Below are positions 52,713-61,578 of a stretch of 64,000 nucleotides of DNA, piece by piece; the first letter of the stretch is position 1; every line of letters begins with the position of its first letter. Origin of the DNA: Bacteroidetes bacterium CG12_big_fil_rev_8_21_14_0_65_60_17 (GTDB lineage: Bacteria; Bacteroidota; Rhodothermia; Rhodothermales; UBA10348); NCBI GenBank assembly GCA_002787815.1, contig PCUY01000016.1, forward strand, positions 89,802 to 153,801. Direction: 5' to 3'. Below the pieces are notes generated by a model, which searched no databases, was not told the DNA's origin, and saw only the letters and a program-made list of their open reading frames with translations. The position numbers and the translations under genes are program-made.

Positions 52713-53051
52713 ATGGACAATAACGAACACATCCGATTCAGGAAAATACTTCTTTCACTGCATGGAAGTCTGTCGCGTGAAGTGAAGGAGGCCACGTCTG
52801 CCGACAGCAGCATTACGCCCGACAACGCCATAGGTCGGCTCACGCGCATGGAAGCCATCCAGTCGCAGGCCATGTCGGTGGCCGGGAAAGAGCGCATGAA
52901 GAAGCGGATCCAGGCCATTGAGCGCGCGCTGACAGCGATCGATGACGGCACGTACGGCACGTGCGTCCGGTGCGGAGAACCTATTCCATCGGGCCGGCTC
53001 GAGGTCATGCCCGAGAGCCGCGTGTGTGTTCCCTGCGCCCAGCGGGGGTAG
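52713..53051 (+). CDS. TraR/DksA family zinc-finger protein
   Basis: ALTAIDDGTYGTCVRCGEPIPSGRLEVMPESRVCVPCAQ. Confidence 0.92.
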   Translation: MDNNEHIRFRKILLSLHGSLSREVKEATSADSSITPDNAIGRLTRMEAIQSQAMSVAGKERMKKRIQAIERALTAIDDGTYGTCVRCGEPIPSGRLEVMPESRVCVPCAQRG

Positions 53052-53116
53052 CCCGCAGGCCCATGGACGGCACGCCAGAGTACCTTTCTTTCTTCACGAC
53101 CATTCCGTACTATTTC

Positions 53117-53325
53117 GGCGTGTTCATACTACGTCGGAGTCCGCTGACGGTGGACACGCATTTGGCCCCGTCCCAGCGGGTAGCGCCGGAAATGGCGTTT
53201 CTCTTTGTTGTTCGTCGCTCTGGCGAAATACTTCGCCGAATGACGCTGCCATACTTCGCTCCTCACGCCTTGACAAACGCCATTTCCGACTGCTACAGCG
53301 GCCTCCGACGTAGTGTGAACACGCC
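53117..53325. repeat. 209-bp non-coding element with 30-bp terminal inverted repeats (28/30 match) and nested internal dyads
   Basis: 53117-53146 vs 53296-53325; inner perfect 14-bp IR 53187-53200/53275-53288; inner 6-bp IR 53222-53227/53232-53237. Confidence 0.85.
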
Positions 53326-53383
53326 TTAGGCGTGTCTGAATATTTTGGACCCAATGTCCCAGAGATACAACCAGAGATACAAC

Positions 53384-53815
53384 ATGTACCGTGCCGTATT
53401 CCTGTTGCTCGCTCTGGCCATGACGGCCTGCACGAGTGATACCATTGACAACACCGGCCTGACCGACCCTCCTCCAGGCGACGGCTCGGGAACGAACGAT
53501 CCCCCCACGCTCGTTCAATATGCCCGCGACGTGCAACCCATTTTCAACCAGAGCTGCGGCGGCTCGGGCTGCCACATCGGCGAGACCACCAATGGCGTCA
53601 ACCTGGGGTCGTGGAATCTGGTCATGTCCTCCGTCGGCGTCCAGTACGGCAGGGGCATTGTCGAGCCTGGTAACAGCGCCGACAGCCCCATCATCGACAA
53701 GATTTCGGGCCAGCCCCGCTTTGGTGCCCGCATGCCGCTTGGAAAGGGTCCGCTCGACGGCACATCCATCAATATCATCCGAGACTGGATAGACGATGGC
53801 GCTCCCGACAACTGA
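53384..53815 (+). CDS. Lipoprotein with cytochrome c-like domain (CX4CH)
   Basis: MYRAVFLLLALAMTACTS lipobox; VQPIFNQSCGGSGCHIGETTNGVNLGSW. Confidence 0.82.
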   Translation: MYRAVFLLLALAMTACTSDTIDNTGLTDPPPGDGSGTNDPPTLVQYARDVQPIFNQSCGGSGCHIGETTNGVNLGSWNLVMSSVGVQYGRGIVEPGNSADSPIIDKISGQPRFGARMPLGKGPLDGTSINIIRDWIDDGAPDN

Positions 53816-54404
53816 TATCCGCTGGCCGCTGCCGTTCACTGCCCGACTGCCGGGGGGTGCACGCGCGGCGCTCGTCGCGGCGCTCCTCGTGGGGCTGGCA
53901 CCGCGTGCCGCAACTGCCCAGACATTCATTACGCGTGAAGGCACGGCAACATTCACCTCGTCTGTTCCGCTTCACGAGTTCACAGGCACGTCCGGCGCCC
54001 TTTCCGGGATGATCTCGCTCGAAACCGATACGGTCGATTTTTTTCTCGACCTGGCTACGCTCGATACCGGTAAAAAGAAGCGGGACAAAGACATGCGTCG
54101 CACGCTCGAGGTCGATGAATTCCCGTTTGCGGAGTTCACGGGAACGCTCACGACGCCCGTTGACCTGTTGCAATCAGAGCCCCAGCCAGCCACGGTCCGG
54201 GGGCAGTTCACGCTGCACGGCGTCACGCGCGACGTCGTGGTCCACGGCACGCTGACGCCCCGTGGCGAGGCGCTCGAGCTCTCGGCGGCCTGGACGCTCA
54301 ACCTGGAGGATTACCGGATTGAACCGCCCAGGCTACTCGTCATCAAGGTCGATCCCGAGCAGGACATTGAAATTCGTGCCCTTTTGCACACCCAGGACCC
54401 ATGA
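53796..54404 (+). CDS. YceI family protein
   Basis: FITREGTATFTSSVPLHEFTGTSGALSGMISLETDTVDFFLDLATLDTGKKKRDKDMRRTLEVDEFPFAEFTG. Confidence 0.9.
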   Translation: MALPTTDIRWPLPFTARLPGGARAALVAALLVGLAPRAATAQTFITREGTATFTSSVPLHEFTGTSGALSGMISLETDTVDFFLDLATLDTGKKKRDKDMRRTLEVDEFPFAEFTGTLTTPVDLLQSEPQPATVRGQFTLHGVTRDVVVHGTLTPRGEALELSAAWTLNLEDYRIEPPRLLVIKVDPEQDIEIRALLHTQDP

Positions 54405-55273
54405 TCATGCGCACCGTCACTCGTTTTTTCGTAGTTGGATGTATTGTGTTCGGCTGTTTTCCGGTAGATGCTCAGGCCCAGCTTGAGCGCGTCCGTGCGC
54501 GCCCGGGTGGGCCCGTCGACGAAGTTTTCTGGGCGCCATCGGTCGTCGTGATGCCATCGGTTGCGAATGTGGGGGCGGGCGATCTGCATTTCACCATCCA
54601 GCACAGTTTCGGGAGGCTCTCCGACGGGGCGAGTGAGCTCTGGGGGCTCGACGGCGCAGCCAACATCCGGTTCGGGCTGGATTACGGGCTGACCAACAGG
54701 CTCTCGGTTGGAGCAGGCCGCTCGCGCTTTGACAAGGTCTACGATTTCCGGGCCAAGTGGAATGTGCTCAGGCAGACGAAGGACGACCGCGTGCCGCTGG
54801 AGGTGGCGCTCGCGGCGAATGTGGGGATTACGACGCTCGAAAACGGATTTTCCTTCGACGAGCGGCTGTCCTACACCTCGTCGCTGCTTTTGGCACGCCG
54901 CGTGAGCAATACGCTGAGCTTCCAGGTAGCGCCGACCATTTCCCATTTCAATGTGGTCTTTCGCGAACTGGACCGGTTCGGAGACGTGGTGGAAGAGGAG
55001 AACACGCACGTTGCGCTGGCTCTTGCCGCGCGCTACGTGGTGCACGCGCAGGTGTCCCTTGCGGTCGAGTACATTCCGGTTCTCGGCAGCCGGTCCGATG
55101 GCACGACCAACATGCTGTCAGCGGCCGTGAACATCGAAACGGGTGGCCATGTGTTCCAGCTGTTTTTCACGTCTTCGCGCTGGATTACGCCGCAGCACGC
55201 CATTGCGCGCAACGACGACGCCTTTTTCGACGGCGATATCCGGTTCGGATTCAACGTGAACCGGGTATTCTGA
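54401..55273 (+). CDS. DUF5777-like outer-membrane beta-barrel protein
   Basis: Signal peptide; SVANVGAGDLHFTIQHSFGRLSDG...ELWGLDGAANIRFGLDYGLTNRLSVG. Confidence 0.82.
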   Translation: MIMRTVTRFFVVGCIVFGCFPVDAQAQLERVRARPGGPVDEVFWAPSVVVMPSVANVGAGDLHFTIQHSFGRLSDGASELWGLDGAANIRFGLDYGLTNRLSVGAGRSRFDKVYDFRAKWNVLRQTKDDRVPLEVALAANVGITTLENGFSFDERLSYTSSLLLARRVSNTLSFQVAPTISHFNVVFRELDRFGDVVEEENTHVALALAARYVVHAQVSLAVEYIPVLGSRSDGTTNMLSAAVNIETGGHVFQLFFTSSRWITPQHAIARNDDAFFDGDIRFGFNVNRVF

Positions 55274-55339
55274 TTTTTTTACGCCGGGCAATAATCCGGA
55301 CGGGCGGTCCGTTTCAGAGGTGAACAAACCTTCAAGACC

Positions 55340-56134
55340 ATGACCCGAGTCGTACAGATTGTTGTCTCCCTTCTCGTCACACTCATCCTGCTGGCAACGC
55401 AGCTCTTCGCCCAGGACGGGCGCACAGGCCGCATTATTTACGAGGAAACCGTCCAGTTGGACTTCCAGTTGCCGCCCGGCATGGAAAGCATGCGCGACCA
55501 GATGCCATCGAGCCGGACGAACAGGCGCATGTTGCTTCTGCGCGGGGACGAACTCGTCATGCGCGATGCACCCCCATCGGACGAGGATGAGGAAGAGTCT
55601 GGCGACATCGAGATTTCCAGTGGCGGAGCCACCATCCGCATGCAGATGGCCAGTGGCGGCGAGGCCGTGGAGCGCATCCGCCACACGTCGCTCTCCGATA
55701 TGACAGCCGTCGAACAGCGGGATTTCATGGGACGTGCCTTTCTGATTACGGAATCCGTGGAGACGCCCGCGTGGCGACTGACGTCCGAGCAGAGCACCTA
55801 TGAGGGCTATCTTACGTTGAAGGCTACCGCAACGGTAGACAGCATGGAAGTAGTGGCCTGGTTCACGCCGGAAATCCCCGTCTCCGGCGGTCCGGCTTCG
55901 TGGGCCGGACTTCCCGGGCTCATTCTCGTTCTCGATATCGACGGCGGTGAGCGCACCTGGGCTGCCCGATCCATCGAACTGGACGTACCGCTTGGTAAGG
56001 ACGAATGGGTTCGGCCGGAAAAAGGCAAAAAAGTCACGCGCGCCGAGTATGACGACATCGTTGAGGAGCGCATGAAGGAAATGGGGGCGCGGCGCCGAGG
56101 CGGCAATGGGTTCATTTTCCGCAGCGGTAACTGA
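55340..56134 (+). CDS. GLPGLI family protein
   Basis: Signal peptide; WFTPEIPVSGGPASWAGLPGLILVLDID. Confidence 0.92.
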   Translation: MTRVVQIVVSLLVTLILLATQLFAQDGRTGRIIYEETVQLDFQLPPGMESMRDQMPSSRTNRRMLLLRGDELVMRDAPPSDEDEEESGDIEISSGGATIRMQMASGGEAVERIRHTSLSDMTAVEQRDFMGRAFLITESVETPAWRLTSEQSTYEGYLTLKATATVDSMEVVAWFTPEIPVSGGPASWAGLPGLILVLDIDGGERTWAARSIELDVPLGKDEWVRPEKGKKVTRAEYDDIVEERMKEMGARRRGGNGFIFRSGN

Positions 56135-56143
56135 GAGCGGAGC

Positions 56144-58981
56144 ATGACAATGGATACGACGCATACGCCAGCCCCCTTCGCCGCGGCCATCGGAAGAACC
56201 GGAAGAACCGCAAGAACCGTGGCTTCTTCTTTTTCGGCCCTCTCGCTGCTGGCCGTCCCGCTTCTGGCACTTTCGCTTCTGGCGACAAACACGGCCAGCG
56301 CGCAGTCGCGCCACGACGTGACGGGCACCGTGACCGATTCGCTGGATGCTCCCCTGCAGGGCGCGACGGTAGTCGTGCTCACGCCGACAGATTCCACCAT
56401 GGTCGGCTTCGGCATTACCGGACCGGAGGGCCGGTTCAACGTTCGCCGCGTACCAATGGGTGCCTACGTATTGCAGGTTACGTTCGTTGGCTTTGAAACG
56501 CGGAAGAAGGACATCGAGGTGGGCAACGCCGACCTGGATGTGGGGCGGCTCGTGCTGAGTGAGCGCGTCTCGGAGCTTGACGAGCTCGTGGTGAGCGACG
56601 AGCACATCCCGCTGCTCGTGCGCTCGGATACCATTATCTACAACGCGGCGGCGTTCGGCGTGCGCCCCAATGCCAGCGTTGAGGATCTGCTGCGGCGCCT
56701 GCCGGGACTCGAGGTAGCACAGGATGGCTCCATCAAGGCGCAGGGCGAGGACGTCAAGAAGGTGCTCGTTGACGGCAAGGAATTTTTCGGGGATGATCCC
56801 AAAATAGCCACCAGGAACCTGCCCGCCGATGCCGTCAACAATGTAGAGGTGTATGATGACCGCTCGGACCTGGCCGAGTTCACGGGTGTCGATGACGGGG
56901 AGCGCGAAAAGACAATCAACCTTGAACTCAAGGAAGACGCCAGGCAGGGCTACTTCGGCAACGTGAGCGGCGCCGTGGGTGACGACTTGACGGCGGCACT
57001 TGGCCAGTCCGGCCGGCACGACACGCGCGTGAGTGTCAACCGGTTTTCCCCGTCGACGCAGTTTTCCGTCCTTGGAAACTTCAATGACGTCAACAAGCAG
57101 GGTTTCTCCTTCAATGAAATCATGGGTTTCAGTGGCGGGATCGGAGGCATGATGGCTGGCGGTGTGAGCATGGGCGGTCTCATGGGCGGGGGCTCGTCCG
57201 ACGGATTCGTAACGACGCGCTCGGGAGGCGTAAACTTCAATCGTGACCTTGCCCGTGGCACCGAGCTGCGCACGTCCTACTTCCTGAACAGCGTGGACCG
57301 CATTACGGACCGCGCACTGACCCAGGAAGAACTGGTGGGAAGCGGCGCCGGATCGACGGTAGCAGAAAACAGGCTGGAAACGTCCGAGAGCACCAATCAC
57401 AGGCTCAATCTGAATGCATTCCACGAGCTTACTGATGGGCACGACCTGCGGCTTCGGCTCTCGGGATCGCTTACCGATTCCGATGCGCGCCGGACGGCAT
57501 CCCGTACGGCCCGGGCCAGCGATGTGCTTCGCAATTCGAGCAGTACCTTCTTCGATTCCCGGTCCGACCAGCGCCAGGCAAACGGATCGCTCACCTGGCG
57601 GCGGCGGCTTTCGGACAGTGGAACGAGCCTCGTGGGTGAAATTTCCGGCTCGGTGCGGGACCAGGACGGCCTGGCCGACCTCGTCTCGGCCAATTCGTTC
57701 TTCGAGGATGGCAACCTCAAAACGGAGGAGGACCTGAATCAGCTGCAGGAGACGCTCGGTACTTCCTGGACGGACGAAGAGAAACTGACCCTCACGCATC
57801 CCCTCTCCAAAAAGCGTACGTTCGAGACGAGCGTGCGGCGGCGCGCCGTCCGGGACGACGAGTCGCGGTCGTTTTTCGATCTGGTGGACGGCGCGCCGGT
57901 ATTCAACCTGGACGTGAGCAGTGGCCTGGACCGCACGTACACCTACATCAGTGGAGGAATCGGTCTTCGGCAGAACACCCGGAAATGGCAGCTCGGTGCC
58001 GGCGTAGACCTGCAGGGCTCCCACCTGGAGGGGACCATTCTTCGCTCACCCGACACCGTCAATGAACGCTTCACCCACCTGCTTCCGCGCGCCGATGCCC
58101 GGCTGCGCATGCGCCGCTCGACCGTCTCGCTGCGCTACAGCACGTCGACGCGCGAGCCGTCCATGCAGGAGCTGCAGCCGTTCGAGGACAACAGCGACCC
58201 CATCACGGTCCGCGTCGGAAATCCGGAGCTCGACCCGGAGTACGTGCATCGTTTCTCGCTCAGTTACAACTTCTTCGACCAGTTTTCCTTCACGAATTTC
58301 TTCGTCTGGGCGAGTGCAAGTTATACGGACAACAAGATTGCCCGCTCGCGCGAAGTGACACCCGATCTGCGCCAGCGCATTACGTCGGTCAATACGGACG
58401 GGGACTGGTCGCTCACTGGCAACGTGAATTTCGGTCGGCCCATCCGGCCGCTCGGCGTGAAAGCATCGATCAGCAACCGGGCCCGCTTTTCGCGCGGCAT
58501 TGAATTCGTGAACAGCGAGGAAAACGTGAGCCGGATCCTGGTCAACACCGTCGAGGGCCGGCTTGAAAACCGGAACCAGGAGCTGTTTGCCGCAAGGGCC
58601 GGCGCGCGGCTCGATTTCAACAGGAGCCGCTACTCGCTCAACCCGGGGCTCAACCAGGACTACGTAAACCGGACGTTCTTTGGCGAAGCGACGCTCTACG
58701 CCGGCGATACCTGGCAGCTCTCGGGCGAGCTCGACTACCGCATCTACTCGGATGAACTCTCGGGCACGGAGCAGCGTGTGCCGCTCGTCAATGCGACGCT
58801 CTCGCGGTTTCTGATGCAGCAGAAAATGGAGCTCCAACTCTCGGGTGTGGACCTGCTCAATGAGAATGTAGGCGTCAATTTCAACAATTCAGGTACGTTC
58901 GTGCAGGAGGAGCGCGTCAATTCACTGGGGAGATACGTGATGTTCCGCCTGGTTTACAACCTCTCGCCCGTGAGGCGGTGA
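56144..58981 (+). CDS. Outer-membrane beta-barrel receptor with carboxypeptidase-like regulatory domain and plug
   Basis: GTVTDSLDAPLQGATVVVLTPTDSTMVGFGITGPEGRFNVRRVPMGAYVLQVTFVGF; SVEDLLRRLPGLEVAQDGSIKAQGEDVKKVLVDGKEFFGDDPKIATRNLPADAVNNVEVYDD. Confidence 0.92.
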   Translation: MTMDTTHTPAPFAAAIGRTGRTARTVASSFSALSLLAVPLLALSLLATNTASAQSRHDVTGTVTDSLDAPLQGATVVVLTPTDSTMVGFGITGPEGRFNVRRVPMGAYVLQVTFVGFETRKKDIEVGNADLDVGRLVLSERVSELDELVVSDEHIPLLVRSDTIIYNAAAFGVRPNASVEDLLRRLPGLEVAQDGSIKAQGEDVKKVLVDGKEFFGDDPKIATRNLPADAVNNVEVYDDRSDLAEFTGVDDGEREKTINLELKEDARQGYFGNVSGAVGDDLTAALGQSGRHDTRVSVNRFSPSTQFSVLGNFNDVNKQGFSFNEIMGFSGGIGGMMAGGVSMGGLMGGGSSDGFVTTRSGGVNFNRDLARGTELRTSYFLNSVDRITDRALTQEELVGSGAGSTVAENRLETSESTNHRLNLNAFHELTDGHDLRLRLSGSLTDSDARRTASRTARASDVLRNSSSTFFDSRSDQRQANGSLTWRRRLSDSGTSLVGEISGSVRDQDGLADLVSANSFFEDGNLKTEEDLNQLQETLGTSWTDEEKLTLTHPLSKKRTFETSVRRRAVRDDESRSFFDLVDGAPVFNLDVSSGLDRTYTYISGGIGLRQNTRKWQLGAGVDLQGSHLEGTILRSPDTVNERFTHLLPRADARLRMRRSTVSLRYSTSTREPSMQELQPFEDNSDPITVRVGNPELDPEYVHRFSLSYNFFDQFSFTNFFVWASASYTDNKIARSREVTPDLRQRITSVNTDGDWSLTGNVNFGRPIRPLGVKASISNRARFSRGIEFVNSEENVSRILVNTVEGRLENRNQELFAARAGARLDFNRSRYSLNPGLNQDYVNRTFFGEATLYAGDTWQLSGELDYRIYSDELSGTEQRVPLVNATLSRFLMQQKMELQLSGVDLLNENVGVNFNNSGTFVQEERVNSLGRYVMFRLVYNLSPVRR

Positions 58982-59030
58982 AGCGCTGGCGCTTCAGGGC
59001 TCGTATCTTGAGGAAGCCGTACCATGATGT

Positions 59031-60377
59031 ATGAAACACTTTCTTCTGATACTTTTGATGAGTGTACCTGCGACTGCCGATGCCCGGCAGGAATTGACGC
59101 CGCGCGAACGGGACATGGTTTCGTTCATTGATTCCCGTTTTGAAGATGCGGTGGCCTACCTCGAGCGGGTCGTCAACATCAACAGTGGCTCCATGAATTT
59201 CGAGGGCGTGCGCGCCGTTGGTGCCGTCTTCGATGCCACATTCACCGAACTCGGCTTCGACACGTGGTGGGTGGATGGCGCTCCCTTCGGTCGCGCCGGC
59301 CACCTGTTTGCCCGGCGTGTGGGCGCGGGCAGCGGCGCGGACAGCGGTGCTGGCGCGGGCCAGTCCGGAGCGGGTCCGCACATCCTGATGGTTGGGCACC
59401 TGGATACGGTCTTCGAGGATGACAGTCCGTTCCAGCGCTTCGAGCGCGTCGACGAAAACACCGCCGTCGGCCCCGGCGTGATTGACATGAAGGGCGGGGA
59501 TGTGGTAATCGTGGAGGTCATCCGTGCGCTCGCACAGGCGGGAGCGCTGGATGACGTGACAATCACCGTGGCGCTGATTGGTGACGAAGAGTCGTCGGGC
59601 GATCCGCTGGAGCTGGGTCGCGCCGCGCTCGTCGAGGCGGCGCGCGAAGCTGACATTGCGCTTGCCTTCGAGCCTGGAGACGGAAAGAGTGAAACGGCGG
59701 TTACCGCGCGGCGCGGCTTCACCGGCTGGGAAGTCACCACACACGGGCTGCGCGCCCACTCGTCGCGCGTCTTCAGTGAGGACGTGGGCTACGGCGCTAT
59801 CTACGAAGCGGCCCGCATCCTGGTGGGCTTCTACGAGACGATGGCGGGCGAGGAACTGCTTACGTTCAACCCCGGGCTCATTGTGGGCGGCACGGACATT
59901 ACGTTCGACGACCAGGAAGAGGAAGGCACGGCGTTTGGCAAGACGAATGTGATTGCGGGCAAGAGCCTCATTTCGGGCGATTTGCGGGCGCTGTCCCTGG
60001 AGCAGCGCGATGCGGCCAAGGAGCGTATGCGGCGCGTCGTGGTCGAACACCTGCCGGGTACCGATGCCGAGATCACCTTCCGGGACAGTTATCCACCCAT
60101 GGGCCCGACAGAGGGCAACAGGGAGCTGCTCGAAAGGCTCAGCCGGGTTAGTGAAACGGCCGGATACGGAGCGGTAGCTGCGGCCAATCCGGCCGAAGCC
60201 GGGGCAGCGGATATTTCGTTCACGGGTGCCCATGTCACGGCGGCGCTCGACGGGCTGGGCATACTCGGTTCGGGCACGCACACGACGCACGAAACGGCCG
60301 ATCTCCGGACCATGCCCATGCAGATTACCCGCACGGCGCTGCTGCTGCTCCGGATGGCCGAGGATTGGAATCGATAG
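59031..60377 (+). CDS. M20 family metallopeptidase (glutamate carboxypeptidase-like)
   Basis: ILMVGHLDTVFE, GPGVIDMKGGDVVIVEVI, IGDEESSGDPLE, RGFTGWEVTTHGLRAHSS. Confidence 0.92.
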   Translation: MKHFLLILLMSVPATADARQELTPRERDMVSFIDSRFEDAVAYLERVVNINSGSMNFEGVRAVGAVFDATFTELGFDTWWVDGAPFGRAGHLFARRVGAGSGADSGAGAGQSGAGPHILMVGHLDTVFEDDSPFQRFERVDENTAVGPGVIDMKGGDVVIVEVIRALAQAGALDDVTITVALIGDEESSGDPLELGRAALVEAAREADIALAFEPGDGKSETAVTARRGFTGWEVTTHGLRAHSSRVFSEDVGYGAIYEAARILVGFYETMAGEELLTFNPGLIVGGTDITFDDQEEEGTAFGKTNVIAGKSLISGDLRALSLEQRDAAKERMRRVVVEHLPGTDAEITFRDSYPPMGPTEGNRELLERLSRVSETAGYGAVAAANPAEAGAADISFTGAHVTAALDGLGILGSGTHTTHETADLRTMPMQITRTALLLLRMAEDWNR

Positions 60378-60401
60378 AAGTTTTTCGAGCGCGGGGAACC
60401 A

Positions 60402-60421
60402 TTAGTTGACTGGTCAAGTAT
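60402..60421. promoter_or_regulatory. Putative MarR operator TTAGTTGACTGGTCAAGTAT (core TTGACTGGTCAA 60406-60417)
   Basis: Matches cores at 36208 and 60955; 27 bp upstream of marR ATG. Confidence 0.65.
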
Positions 60422-60447
60422 ACGGCCCCAAACCTACCTCGAAACCC

Positions 60448-60885
60448 ATGCCATCCACGCCGGAACGTGCCAAGGAAGCGACCATTGCGCTGCTTCGGAC
60501 CGCATCGGTCGTGAAGCGGAGTTTCGAGGCCCTCATGCACCAGCACGGAATTACCCTCCAGCAGTTCAATGTGCTGCGCATACTGCGCGGCGCGGGTGAA
60601 ACGCTTCCGACGATGGAAGTCGCCGCCCGCATGATTGAGCCGGAGCCGGGAATTACGCGCCTCATCGGGCGGCTTGAAAAAAAGAAGCTCGTGACGCGAT
60701 GCCGGTGCAAGGAGGACAGCCGGCGCATGCTGTGCGCCATTACACCGCAAGGCCTCAAGGTGCTGGCCGGACTGGACGATCCCCTGGTTGCGCTGGAAGC
60801 ACAGCTGCTGGGCTCCATGCCGGACAAGGATCTGGATGATCTGATCACACTCCTGGAGCGCGCCCGCCGTCACGTGGACGGGTAG
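60448..60885 (+). CDS. MarR family transcriptional regulator
   Basis: HGITLQQFNVLRILRGAGETLPTMEVAARMIEPEPGITRLIGRLEKKKLVTRCRCKEDSRRMLCAITPQGLKVL. Confidence 0.93.
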   Translation: MPSTPERAKEATIALLRTASVVKRSFEALMHQHGITLQQFNVLRILRGAGETLPTMEVAARMIEPEPGITRLIGRLEKKKLVTRCRCKEDSRRMLCAITPQGLKVLAGLDDPLVALEAQLLGSMPDKDLDDLITLLERARRHVDG

Positions 60886-60950
60886 GCACGCCGGCAGGCG
60901 GTGACAGCCTGAAAGGCCGACACGATCCTGAGGCAAACCGCTGCGACCCT

Positions 60951-60970
60951 ATACTTGACTAATCAAGCAT
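60951..60970. promoter_or_regulatory. Putative MarR operator ATACTTGACTAATCAAGCAT (core TTGACTAATCAA 60955-60966)
   Basis: Third copy of the TTGAYTRRTCAA core, 33 bp upstream of the SnoaL-like ATG. Confidence 0.65.
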
Positions 60971-60999
60971 ATAACACACAACCAAACAGAAAAACGACC

Positions 61000-61377
61000 A
61001 TGTCACAGACAACAACACGCCACGACGAACTGCTCGCCCTCGTCACGGAACTCAACAACATGATCCTCAAGGGAGAAATCCTGCCGGCGCACGAGAAATT
61101 CTACGCCGAAGGCTGCATCCAGATGGAAAACGAGGAGATGGTCTTCGAAGGCAAGGAACTCAACCGCAAGCGCGAGGAGGAGTTCGTGAACAACCTGACC
61201 GAGTTCCGCGGTGCGGAGGTCAAGTCGGTCGGCGTGGACGCCGAAAACAACGTCACCTTCGTTGAGTGGTGGATGGACTATACCCACAAGGAGTGGGGCG
61301 TACGCAACTACCAGCAGGTCTCGGTAGCCCGCTGGGAAGGCGACAAAATTGTCCACGAGCGCTACTACGGTGGCTGA
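61000..61377 (+). CDS. SnoaL-like/NTF2-fold protein
   Basis: HDELLALVTELNNMILKGEILPAHEKFYAEGCIQMENEEMVFEGKELNRKREEEFVNNL. Confidence 0.88.
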   Translation: MSQTTTRHDELLALVTELNNMILKGEILPAHEKFYAEGCIQMENEEMVFEGKELNRKREEEFVNNLTEFRGAEVKSVGVDAENNVTFVEWWMDYTHKEWGVRNYQQVSVARWEGDKIVHERYYGG

Positions 61378-61406
61378 TATATTATAAATATATTATAGAT
61401 ATATCA
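61375..61406. repeat. AT-rich 32-bp interrupted palindrome TGATATAT-N16-ATATATCA
   Basis: Read directly, starts at the SnoaL stop codon. Confidence 0.7.
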
Positions 61407-61411
61407 CACTG

Positions 61412-61454
61412 CGGAGCGGGAGGGTCCACACGGCACGCGCCACCGGGCCCTCCC
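61412..61454 (+). terminator. Candidate long hairpin gagcgggagggtcc...gggccctcccgttc downstream of SnoaL gene
   Basis: About 14-bp stem with two G-U/mismatch positions; no strong U tract, so terminator role uncertain; boundaries approximate. Confidence 0.4.
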
Positions 61455-61552
61455 GTTCTGTGTTTTGTCGCGCCCGCTCGGCCTGTCGCGCCGGGCCGCC
61501 CCGCGCTCGGCCGCTCCGCGCCGCTGCCATGCGGCGCGCCCGACCCCGCGCT

Positions 61553-61578
61553 GGTCTTGCCCGCCTGCGGGCAAGACC
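61553..61578. repeat. Perfect 12-bp-stem hairpin GGTCTTGCCCGC-ct-GCGGGCAAGACC
   Basis: Read directly; 2-nt centre. Confidence 0.85.

Noticed and set aside
53129-53956. ORFs on both strands through the 209-bp inverted-repeat element
   Set aside because: The same peptide (RVHTTSE) appears on both strands only because of the inverted repeat; no protein-family signal.
55118-58024. 968-aa antisense ORF opposite the outer-membrane barrel gene
   Set aside because: No recognisable domain; composition is typical of a shadow frame in GC-rich DNA; the + strand gene has clear plug/barrel motifs.
58917-60290. 457-aa minus-strand ORF opposite the M20 peptidase
   Set aside because: Shadow ORF; M20 motifs on the + strand explain the region.
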